Shown here: one piece after another, positions 36,325 to 43,579 of the stretch
How positions within the stretch are numbered: position 1 is the first letter of the stretch
Layout of the letters: the number at the start of each line of letters is the position of its first letter
DNA from: Spongiibacter thalassae
GTDB taxonomy: Bacteria; Pseudomonadota; Gammaproteobacteria; Pseudomonadales; Spongiibacteraceae
Direction of reading: 5' to 3'
Length of the DNA: 64,000 nucleotides
Assembly: GCF_012272835.1 (NCBI RefSeq)
Contig: NZ_JAAWWK010000006.1
Location: forward strand, 1 to 64,000
Notes under the pieces: model-generated
Database searches by the model: none
What the model saw: the letters and a program-made list of their open reading frames with translations, nothing else
What the model was told of the DNA's origin: nothing
Program-made: the position numbers and the translations under genes

Positions 36325-36873
36325 CTACGGGCAACCCGCTTTGGATACATTGACCTGACCACTGGCGCCCACGCGAATATCGCGGTCGCGACTGCACTCA
36401 ACGGGGTGGGCGCGGTAATTGAAAATCACCGTTCCTGCACCATTAAGAAAACCCTCGCTGTTGTAGCTGAATACGTTCACCGCCGCCCCTCCCTGGCTAG
36501 CAGAAATCGACGCCCCGCTTTCGGGCGCTTCAACCTTCCTCACGGTTTCGCCGTCTTCCCGGCGGCCATTTTCGTTGAGATCTACCCAAATTCTCCAGCC
36601 CTTCCCCCAGTCGCCGCCCTCCGCGCTAACGAATACATTCGCAGCCCGGGCTACCGCCTCGCCGCGTGCAGTACTGAGGGATTTCCCCAGCAGTTGTACA
36701 TCCTGACTGGCGCGATTATTACTCAGAAAGTTGGCGAAATTAGGCACCGCAATCGATACCAGGATGGCGGCTATTGCCAAGGTAACAATAAGCTCCAGCA
36801 TAGTAAAACCCGGGGTACCCCCCCTGCTGTGTTGACTTAATTCCCGCTCCGGGATCATTCCACTTGCCACCAT
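36325..36873 (-). CDS. fimT: FimT/FimU (GspH)-family minor pilin, cassette B
   Basis: A 182-residue prepilin, first gene of cassette B. The leader is long (about 22 residues from ATG 36873, ending TPG), then FTMLELIVTLAIAAILVSIAVPNF with Glu5. The GspH domain includes LSTARGEAVARAANVFV and an acidic loop D-L-N-E-N-G-R-R-E-D-G-E near residue 100. Cysteines occur in VECSRDRD and the C-terminal AGCP. The start could also be ATG 36858, which would give a leader of usual length, or TTG 36879. It is divergent from another FimT-like gene across a 111-bp gap. Confidence 0.88.
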   Translation of the reverse strand: MVASGMIPERELSQHSRGGTPGFTMLELIVTLAIAAILVSIAVPNFANFLSNNRASQDVQLLGKSLSTARGEAVARAANVFVSAEGGDWGKGWRIWVDLNENGRREDGETVRKVEAPESGASISASQGGAAVNVFSYNSEGFLNGAGTVIFNYRAHPVECSRDRDIRVGASGQVNVSKAGCP

Positions 36874-36903
36874 TTTCAATATGGGTTAATTGTATTTCGC
36901 TGA

Positions 36904-36941
36904 GACGTCGAACAATACTCTTTCACATAATGTTCAACGTC
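36904..36941. promoter_or_regulatory. 11-bp inverted repeat between divergent fimT genes
   Basis: GACGTCGAACA (36904-36914) and TGTTCAACGTC (36931-36941) are inverted copies with one mismatch, separated by 16 bases. They lie in the short gap between two divergently transcribed pilin genes, about where an operator shared by both promoters would be expected. No named regulator site is matched well enough to claim. Confidence 0.5.
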
Positions 36942-36984
36942 TTGCCACTTCATTTCGCTAAGTACTTCACATGGAAGGGACTCC

Positions 36985-37494
36985 ATGAAAAGAACTCAGG
37001 GAACCACGCTGCTCGAGTTACTGATGACTCTGAGCATCGCGGCCATTATTGCCACCCTGGCGGTACCCGCCTTCAGCGACTTTCTCAGCCGACAACAGTT
37101 GCGCAGCGGTACACGGAATTTATACCAGGCCCTGACCATAACCCGGGCCACCGCCGTCAGCCGCGCCACTACCGTAAGTCTGACCAATAACGATGGCGAC
37201 TGGGCCACCGGCATGACGCTGTATATCGACGACAACAGCAACGGCGTGCTGGAATCCGGAGAACAGGTACTGCGGCATTTCCCACCCCGCCAACCACTGC
37301 GAATTCGAGGTAACCGCTGGGTGGCAGACTATGTTTCCTACCGCGCTGATGGCAGTGCACACACCGCCAACGGCGCATTCCAGGTCGGTACACTGTCGCT
37401 CTGCCACCCTGAACGACTGGACGAAATTCGCCTGGTGATCAGCATCGGGGGACGGGTGCGCCGCGAAGCGTCGGGGAACCAGCCCTGCCTGTAA
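36985..37494 (+). CDS. fimT: orphan FimT/GspH-family pilin on the plus strand
   Basis: A 169-residue prepilin-like protein: leader MKRTQG, then TTLLELLMTLSIAAIIATLAVPAF. Glu5 is conserved but the first mature residue is Thr, which is unusual for prepilin peptidase substrates. A GspH-type domain follows with an acidic loop D-D-N-S-N-G-V-L-E-S-G-E near residue 78 and cysteines in LSLCHPER and the C-terminal QPCL. AAGGGACT precedes the ATG. It stands alone on this strand: divergent from cassette B, and convergent with the third pilY1 gene, four bases between stop codons. It may supply a tip pilin specific for that PilY1, but this is inference. Confidence 0.85.
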   Translation: MKRTQGTTLLELLMTLSIAAIIATLAVPAFSDFLSRQQLRSGTRNLYQALTITRATAVSRATTVSLTNNDGDWATGMTLYIDDNSNGVLESGEQVLRHFPPRQPLRIRGNRWVADYVSYRADGSAHTANGAFQVGTLSLCHPERLDEIRLVISIGGRVRREASGNQPCL

Positions 37495-37498
37495 GGGG

Positions 37499-40400
37499 TC
37501 AGCGCAGCTGCCGCCAGGACTGTCGTCCCGAACGTGAAGCGCCGCCTCCTTTTTGCGCGATGCTGGTGATCGAGCCACTACTGCCAGAGGTTAATTTGTA
37601 TTCGAGATCCCCGGCACCAATAATCCCCGGGGTCTTTATAATTTCATCGCTGCCGCGCCCGCTGATCGGCAGGTACTCGCCGTTGTAATACACCTTATCC
37701 AGCTCATCCACCAGACGGTCACTGTTGGTGTCAAGCACAGGGTCGGCGTAGCGCCCCCCCGTCTGGGCATCCAGCTCCATCAGCCAACTGCGGCCACCGA
37801 ATCCGCAAACGCCGTTGCTGGGAATCGTGGTCGAAAAGACAATTCGGCCATTACGCAGCACCGGCCGTGAGACCGAGCGCTCGCCTTCAGCGCTGTTGTC
37901 CGGCGGTTGCAGCGGCAGACGCCAACCGTATTGCGGTGAGCTATCCCCTCCCCTGGCACTGACCAGCCGTACCTGAAATTCGGTATTACGGCCTTCAACC
38001 GTCAAACCGACCTTCTCGAAAATCACATCCTGCACCAGCAAATCATCGCGATCCACCGGCTTATCCAGGTCACGAATGCCGTAAAAGTCCTGTACCTGAG
38101 GCTGTTGCGGCAGCAGCACATCGCTGTTTTCAAAGAATTTTCCCGTACCGAAATACACGTAGTAGCCGCCGTCGTTATGGCGCCCCACTGTCGGCCTGAC
38201 GGTGATGGGCTGGCGCACGCCTTTATCATCCTCGGCCACAAACAGCGGGGCGGGGGAACCGGCATTACTCTGGGCGATTTTCCATGACGACGGGCTTGCA
38301 CCACGCAGGTCAAACTTCCACAAATTCCCTTTGAGATCCCCCGCATATACCACATCGGTTATGCGGTCGTTGTCCACGTCGACGGGCACCGGCGTGGCCA
38401 GCCCATTGCCCACACCGCTTTGCTCGGTATTGATGGCACGCAGTAACTTTCCGGTGGCGAGATCAACAATAAATAATTTGACCTGATCGCCCGAATTGTA
38501 GCCATTGCCGAAAATCGCGACCCATTTATTCCCGGCTTCCAAACGCACTACGGTCGGCTCACTCATCGCCACCCCAAGTTTGTGCGTGCCACCGGAGTCA
38601 GTGGCAAATTCCCACAGGACATCACTGCTATTAAACCCGTCGGGATTGCTGACATCCAGAGCAAACACCGAACGTCCACCGGCACCGGTAGACGCCACCG
38701 CCACGGTCCGCCATACGCCATTGACATAGGCGTCACTCACCCGTGGCGAGCCGTCTACCAGGTAGCGATGAACATAATCGGGACTCGCCAACTGCGCGAG
38801 GTAGGGAAAAACGCCCACGGGCATATAGGCAAACAGCTCGCGGCCATTCTGGGCATCAAACCCGTGAAGCATGCCGTCGTTGGCCCCCACCAGCAGCACT
38901 GGCGATCTGGATTTTTTAGCTTTTACATAGCTGTTATAGCTTAGCCCTTCAGCGCCAGGTAACTTGCCGAAACCATAGCCCTCCGTCGGGCCGACGTAGG
39001 CGGGGTCTGAATTAACAATATCTCCCAGAATCCTTTTACGACTGCGAAATAGCGTGCCCTCCTGACTGCGGTCACCTCGCAGCCAATTTATCAGTGCGGT
39101 ACCATCGGCCTTGCTTCCGCCGTTGCGCAACAGATCCTGCTGATAGCTACTGAGCTGATTCCAGTTCGCCTCGGTGAAGGCCACAGCGTCGCGCCCACCA
39201 CTACCCTCTGTGCCCACACTGGTAATGATTTTGCGGCTTGCGGCCGCTGGCATACCGACGGTATCGCTGTCCCACGCCACCGCGCCGATACTGCCGTCGT
39301 CGGGGTCTATGCGATAGGAGATAATGCGCCCGCTCCAGTCGTCGCTGCTAAAACTTGCCTGATATATCAAAGACCCGGAGTCCAGACGGCTGGAGTTCGC
39401 CGAGATCGCCGAGGCCGACGCTTTGCTTTCGTTGACAATGACATTCAACAACGTAGACAGCTCATTGGCAAAAGCCGACGGGTCCGCCACGCTGAGAAAG
39501 CCGCCCCGCGAATTCACTGCGGCGTGTAGCAGGTCGTCAATTTTGTAGACATTCGCCGCAAATGGATTGGGCCAATTAACGGTCGCCCCCGTGTCCACAG
39601 CGTCGAAGGCTGCCACCGGGTCGACGGTACCGTTAACACCCAGTCCAACACCAAAGGTCGTCATATGCTGCCAGAACGCCGGATTATTCTTATTGGCAGG
39701 CACTACATTTGGGAGATCCGGACGAAGATCGTTCTTCCAGTAGTGCATCGCGACGTCAGCGAGGGTGTCAGCGCGGTTATCTGTAAAGGGCGGCAGAGCT
39801 TTGTAGGTATAAGCGGTATTCCCGACGCCACGATGACTGGGATTGTCAGTGCCATCATTGTTTTTCGCCGCATCGCCGCCGGCACTGCCGCCAGACCAAT
39901 AGCCATCGGTCACCAGTACGGTGTAGTTTCGCCTGCAGGCTAACTGCTCGCTGCGGTCGCCTGTGCCAGGCTCCCCGCCCCAGGGGCCCTTGTCGTCATT
40001 GCGGGAAAAGTACTTACCCGCCGCGTCCAGCGCCCGGCGCAAGGGTGTGCCCGCAGCAGGCACCTCGAGGCCGTAAAGTGAGTCAAAGAATTTGAGACGG
40101 TCGGCCCCGGAAAAGGGCCTTACCCCCCGGGTAATCACCGGGGTCGCCACACCATCCAGTATATTACTCACCGCGTTCAAGCTGCCGAAGCCGACCCGCA
40201 AGCTGTCACCCTGTTCGGCAAAGGCAAAGCCCGATCCCGCCCGCGCGGTGGCGACGCGGGAACGGTAGTAGGAGTACCAATTGGCAAAATTCTGTATTTC
40301 CTCCGCGTAGGAACACACACCCTTGTCAGCGTCTGCACAGTCGTCACGGCTTTCACGACCGTGACCGCGGTAGTCCTTGCCAGGGCGAATTTCCACTTTG

Positions 40401-41311
40401 TCGTAACGGTTCCAGCGCCACACGTCGCCGCTGCCGCGATACCAGAAATAGGTCGCCGGCCAGAATGTTTTCAGCGCATTGGTGTAGGTGCAGCGGCCGT
40501 CCTCATTGCAACTGAACCAGTAGTTGAAATTAAAGTTGGTGTTGATGCTCGTTAAATCGCGGCAAAACACGTCATTAAGCACATTCACCTTGGTTAGCGG
40601 GTTGTGGGGGGCGCAGCGGGGGTTGGCATCAGCATAATAGCTGCCATCGGATTTAATCCACGGGGTATAGGTCACCGACGGATTGTAGTAAATGGTATTG
40701 ACCTGAGGGGAGCGGCTGCGCGCATTATACGGGTCACCGTCATCGACAGTGGGGACATAGTTCGAGTAGTCGGCTCCCCCATGTATCCCGTTCGCCCGGG
40801 GGAAGATGTAGCGGGTATTGCCGGCAATAATATCGCCGGGCATCAGTTCAAACTGCATGGAACCGGAATCATCCAGCAGGTACATGATATTCGGTGTCGC
40901 CGCCTGGCTCAGAAACAGGGGCTGCTGGGCTATGCCGTCGGTCGCGGGTTCCGCCGGTGTACAGCCCTTCTTGCTGCCCTCTACGGTGAATTTCGCCGTG
41001 CACGTCAGGGGAATGAGCTTGCTGTTTTTCACCGTCAGCACATTTCCGCTGACCGAGTAGGAAGCAATCGTACATCCGACATTGTTGCCTGACTTGGGAT
41101 CGAAGGAAACGACGCGATCGATTTCCTCCAGTTCCGGGAAGGTATGACTCTCGTTCGTGTTGTTTTTGCCAATATATTTGTCAGTTGTCACTCGAATAGT
41201 GCATTCGTCAGCCGCTTCCAGCCGCCCACCGGGAAGGGCGGACAACAGCACAAGGCACAGCACCGCAATGCTGCAGGAAGAAAGCCAGTGTTCTCGGCGT
41301 GCAATGCACAT
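37499..41311 (-). CDS. pilY1: third PilY1 paralogue (copy C), monocistronic
   Basis: A 1270-residue exported protein with a signal peptide (about 1-33, ending RLEAADEC). The von Willebrand A-like domain keeps DDSGSM at 147-152, and the propeller has LVGANDGMLHGFDAQNG and the calcium loop D-V-D-N-D-R-I-T-D near residue 975. Long blocks are nearly identical to copy B (for example MQFELMP, RYIFPRANG, YNARSRSPQVN, GRQSWRQL), so B and C come from a duplication; they differ most in the first 130 residues. Unlike A and B it has no minor pilin genes upstream on its strand: a 301-bp gap separates it from ispH. Its stop lies four bases from that of the plus-strand FimT gene. Confidence 0.94.
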   Translation of the reverse strand: MCIARREHWLSSCSIAVLCLVLLSALPGGRLEAADECTIRVTTDKYIGKNNTNESHTFPELEEIDRVVSFDPKSGNNVGCTIASYSVSGNVLTVKNSKLIPLTCTAKFTVEGSKKGCTPAEPATDGIAQQPLFLSQAATPNIMYLLDDSGSMQFELMPGDIIAGNTRYIFPRANGIHGGADYSNYVPTVDDGDPYNARSRSPQVNTIYYNPSVTYTPWIKSDGSYYADANPRCAPHNPLTKVNVLNDVFCRDLTSINTNFNFNYWFSCNEDGRCTYTNALKTFWPATYFWYRGSGDVWRWNRYDKVEIRPGKDYRGHGRESRDDCADADKGVCSYAEEIQNFANWYSYYRSRVATARAGSGFAFAEQGDSLRVGFGSLNAVSNILDGVATPVITRGVRPFSGADRLKFFDSLYGLEVPAAGTPLRRALDAAGKYFSRNDDKGPWGGEPGTGDRSEQLACRRNYTVLVTDGYWSGGSAGGDAAKNNDGTDNPSHRGVGNTAYTYKALPPFTDNRADTLADVAMHYWKNDLRPDLPNVVPANKNNPAFWQHMTTFGVGLGVNGTVDPVAAFDAVDTGATVNWPNPFAANVYKIDDLLHAAVNSRGGFLSVADPSAFANELSTLLNVIVNESKASASAISANSSRLDSGSLIYQASFSSDDWSGRIISYRIDPDDGSIGAVAWDSDTVGMPAAASRKIITSVGTEGSGGRDAVAFTEANWNQLSSYQQDLLRNGGSKADGTALINWLRGDRSQEGTLFRSRKRILGDIVNSDPAYVGPTEGYGFGKLPGAEGLSYNSYVKAKKSRSPVLLVGANDGMLHGFDAQNGRELFAYMPVGVFPYLAQLASPDYVHRYLVDGSPRVSDAYVNGVWRTVAVASTGAGGRSVFALDVSNPDGFNSSDVLWEFATDSGGTHKLGVAMSEPTVVRLEAGNKWVAIFGNGYNSGDQVKLFIVDLATGKLLRAINTEQSGVGNGLATPVPVDVDNDRITDVVYAGDLKGNLWKFDLRGASPSSWKIAQSNAGSPAPLFVAEDDKGVRQPITVRPTVGRHNDGGYYVYFGTGKFFENSDVLLPQQPQVQDFYGIRDLDKPVDRDDLLVQDVIFEKVGLTVEGRNTEFQVRLVSARGGDSSPQYGWRLPLQPPDNSAEGERSVSRPVLRNGRIVFSTTIPSNGVCGFGGRSWLMELDAQTGGRYADPVLDTNSDRLVDELDKVYYNGEYLPISGRGSDEIIKTPGIIGAGDLEYKLTSGSSGSITSIAQKGGGASRSGRQSWRQLR

Positions 41312-41612
41312 AACTTGTCTCAGAGTCAGTATTAGGTAGCTGGGTCAACGATTCCCCTGCGCCGGCCTGCCGTCGTCACCCATCTTTTTATTACGCAAGC
41401 CACAGCCCGGCCGACCAGTGTATCGCGCCAATTAGCCGTATTACGATGCAGAATTGTACTGATACCAGCCCTTTCGGGCGCCCCTGGCACCAGAAAGTAT
41501 AGCTGAGCTGCAGAAAAGCACGTGGGTGAACACCCGCGCAATGGAATTTAATGCCACTTATTGTTGATATGACTCAGTGATGAGATGGCTTGCCGTCGTC
41601 CGGTAAACCGCG
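41312..41612. other. 301-bp gap upstream of pilY1 copy C
   Basis: No gene or tRNA was found. It should hold the promoter of pilY1-C and the end of the ispH operon transcript. A hairpin CGTGGGTG/CACCCGCG with a 2-base centre lies at 41521-41538 and is followed on the minus strand by a short TTTT, a weak terminator candidate. I looked for a c-di-GMP (GEMM) riboswitch here and did not recognise one. Confidence 0.5.
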
Positions 41613-42575
41613 TCAGGAAACATCGACCAGGCGCAGCTCTCGCGGCAATGAGAAGGTGATATTCTCCGGCCGGCCGTCCAGCTCCAGCGGTGGCGCTGCA
41701 CCGAGTTCACATAAACGGTCAATAACCGCCTGCACCAATACCTCTGGCGCCGAGGCCCCGGCGGTAATACCGATGCGCTGATCGGGCTTGAGCCACTCTT
41801 CACGGATATCATCTTCGCTGTCGATCAGATAGGCCACACAGCCCGAACGCTCGGCCAATTCACGCAGGCGATTGGAGTTGGAACTGTTCGGCGACCCCAC
41901 CACGAGAACCAGATCCGCCTGACCAGCCAGGGTTTTCACCGCATCCTGGCGATTCTGGGTGGCGTAGCAAATATCGTCTTTACGTGGCCCCTCAATGTGG
42001 GGGAAGCGCCGGCGCAGGGCATCTATCACCGCCGCGGTATCGTCCATCGACAGGGTGGTCTGGGTGACAAAGGACAGCCGCGCGGGATCTTTTACCTCAA
42101 GCACATCGGCCTGGGCAACATCCTCGACCAGATAGATGTGTCCCCCCTTGCTGGCGTCGTACTGCCCCATCGTGCCTTCGACCTCGGGATGGCCCTTGTG
42201 GCCGATCAGAACACACTCACGCCCTTCATTGCTGAAGCTGACCACTTCCATATGCACTTTGGTCACCAGCGGGCAGGTGGCGTCAAACACCTTCAAACCG
42301 CGCCGATCCGCCTCGGCGCGAACCGCCTTGGACACACCGTGGGCGCTGAAAATCACAATCTTGTCGTCGGGTACTTCGTCAAGTTCGTCGACAAATACGG
42401 CCCCGCGCTGGCGCAGGTTCTCAACCACGAATTTGTTGTGTACCACTTCGTGTCGTACGTAGATCGGTGAACCAAACACGTCCAGAGCGCGATTGACAAT
42501 TTCAATGGCTCGGTCTACACCGGCGCAAAACCCCCGGGGGTTGGCCAGTACGATATTCATGGCGCGGTCACCCAT
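41613..42575 (-). CDS. ispH: 4-hydroxy-3-methylbut-2-enyl diphosphate reductase
   Basis: A 320-residue iron-sulfur enzyme for the last step of the MEP isoprenoid pathway, making IPP and DMAPP. The three cluster cysteines are in [19 protein letters not shown] and [13 protein letters not shown]; substrate-binding histidines are in RHEVVHN and LIGHKGHPE, and TAGASAPE is conserved. The ATG at 42575 has GGGGAGAG at a good distance; a second ATG five codons in would match the E. coli N-terminus better. It ends the cluster ileS-lspA-fkpB-ispH, an order conserved in gammaproteobacteria. Confidence 0.96.
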   Translation of the reverse strand: MGDRAMNIVLANPRGFCAGVDRAIEIVNRALDVFGSPIYVRHEVVHNKFVVENLRQRGAVFVDELDEVPDDKIVIFSAHGVSKAVRAEADRRGLKVFDATCPLVTKVHMEVVSFSNEGRECVLIGHKGHPEVEGTMGQYDASKGGHIYLVEDVAQADVLEVKDPARLSFVTQTTLSMDDTAAVIDALRRRFPHIEGPRKDDICYATQNRQDAVKTLAGQADLVLVVGSPNSSNSNRLRELAERSGCVAYLIDSEDDIREEWLKPDQRIGITAGASAPEVLVQAVIDRLCELGAAPPLELDGRPENITFSLPRELRLVDVS

Positions 42576-42588
42576 GTCACTCTCTCCC

Positions 42589-43041
42589 CTATCCCACCGC
42601 GCTGTCGGCGGTGGATACGTCGATAATTTCGACCTTGAAGGTCAGCGTACGGCCCGCCAGGGGATGATTGAAGTCAACCTCAACAAATTCATCATCAAAG
42701 GCAGAGACCACCCCGGGCAATTCGGTGTTGGCGGCATCAGCAAAACTCAGCATTAAACCCTCGCTCAACTCCATGTCCTCAGCAAATTGCTTGCGCGGAA
42801 TACGCTGAATATTCGCCGGGTTGCGTTGACCAAAGGCGTCTTCCGGTGCCAGTGTCAGTTCAGCGCTGGCCCCCGCCGCCATGCCTTGCAACTTACCCTC
42901 AACGCCGGGTAGCAAACTGCCATCGCCAAACACGAAACTGCCGGGCTTGCGCTCGAAAGTTGAATCCACTGTACTGCCATCTTCCAGCAACAGGGCGAAA
43001 TGCAGGGTCACTTGCGTACCCGGGCCTACAACTACACTCAT
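42589..43041 (-). CDS. fkpB: FKBP-type peptidyl-prolyl isomerase (FkpB/SlpA)
   Basis: A 150-residue cytoplasmic FKBP. The SlyD/SlpA-like pattern is present: [19 protein letters not shown], then [19 protein letters not shown], an inserted flap (the IF domain, about 70-115) with [21 protein letters not shown], and the closing strand [15 protein letters not shown]. It lacks the histidine-rich tail of SlyD, so FkpB/SlpA is preferred. It lies between lspA and ispH as in E. coli. Confidence 0.93.
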   Translation of the reverse strand: MSVVVGPGTQVTLHFALLLEDGSTVDSTFERKPGSFVFGDGSLLPGVEGKLQGMAAGASAELTLAPEDAFGQRNPANIQRIPRKQFAEDMELSEGLMLSFADAANTELPGVVSAFDDEFVEVDFNHPLAGRTLTFKVEIIDVSTADSAVG

Positions 43042-43075
43042 GGCAAACTCTCGTACAAAATTCTGAATAAAAGGC

Positions 43076-43579
43076 TTACGAGGCCTTATCGGGGGCTTTT
43101 TCCGGATTCAGCACCGTATCCGCAATCAGCAAAATCGCCCCAACCGTAATCGCCGCATCAGCGATATTGAAGGTCGGGAAATAAGCGCTGCCCCAGTGCA
43201 CCGAAATAAAGTCGATAACATGGCCCAATCTCACCCGGTCGATCAGATTGCCTACCGCGCCGCCCAATACCAACGCCAGCGCCAATGACAACAACCACTG
43301 GACTCGGGGAAGCCGCAGCAACCACACCAACAAATACGCGCTCACCCCCAACGAAATGACGGTAAAAAACCAGCGCTGCCAACCACCTGCGTTGCTCAGA
43401 AAGCTGAACGCTGCACCGGGGTTGTAGTGCAAGGTAATGTCCAGTACCGGCAGTATATGCACTGGCTGGGCATAGGTAAGTTGGCCATCTGCCCAGATTT
43501 TGGTGATCTGGTCCAGCACAATCGTCACCACCACCAATAGCATCCACCACAGCCTGCTGCGGACCTGCGCATCAGGCAT
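43076..43579 (-). CDS. lspA: lipoprotein signal peptidase (signal peptidase II)
   Basis: A 167-residue inner membrane aspartyl protease that cleaves prolipoproteins after lipidation. Four membrane helices are apparent; the catalytic aspartates lie in [15 protein letters not shown] and FNIADAAI, and the motif [11 protein letters not shown] is conserved. I start at ATG 43579, overlapping the ileS stop by eight bases, because GAGGTG precedes it and the N-terminus fits; the longer frame to 43615 is inside ileS. Several lipoproteins in this window (BamD, the 10.2 kb and 58.8 kb proteins) would be substrates. Confidence 0.95.
   Translation of the reverse strand: MPDAQVRSRLWWMLLVVVTIVLDQITKIWADGQLTYAQPVHILPVLDITLHYNPGAAFSFLSNAGGWQRWFFTVISLGVSAYLLVWLLRLPRVQWLLSLALALVLGGAVGNLIDRVRLGHVIDFISVHWGSAYFPTFNIADAAITVGAILLIADTVLNPEKAPDKAS

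Noticed and set aside
41312-41612. c-di-GMP riboswitch upstream of pilY1-C
   Set aside because: The conserved GEMM cores could not be found in the gap on the minus strand.
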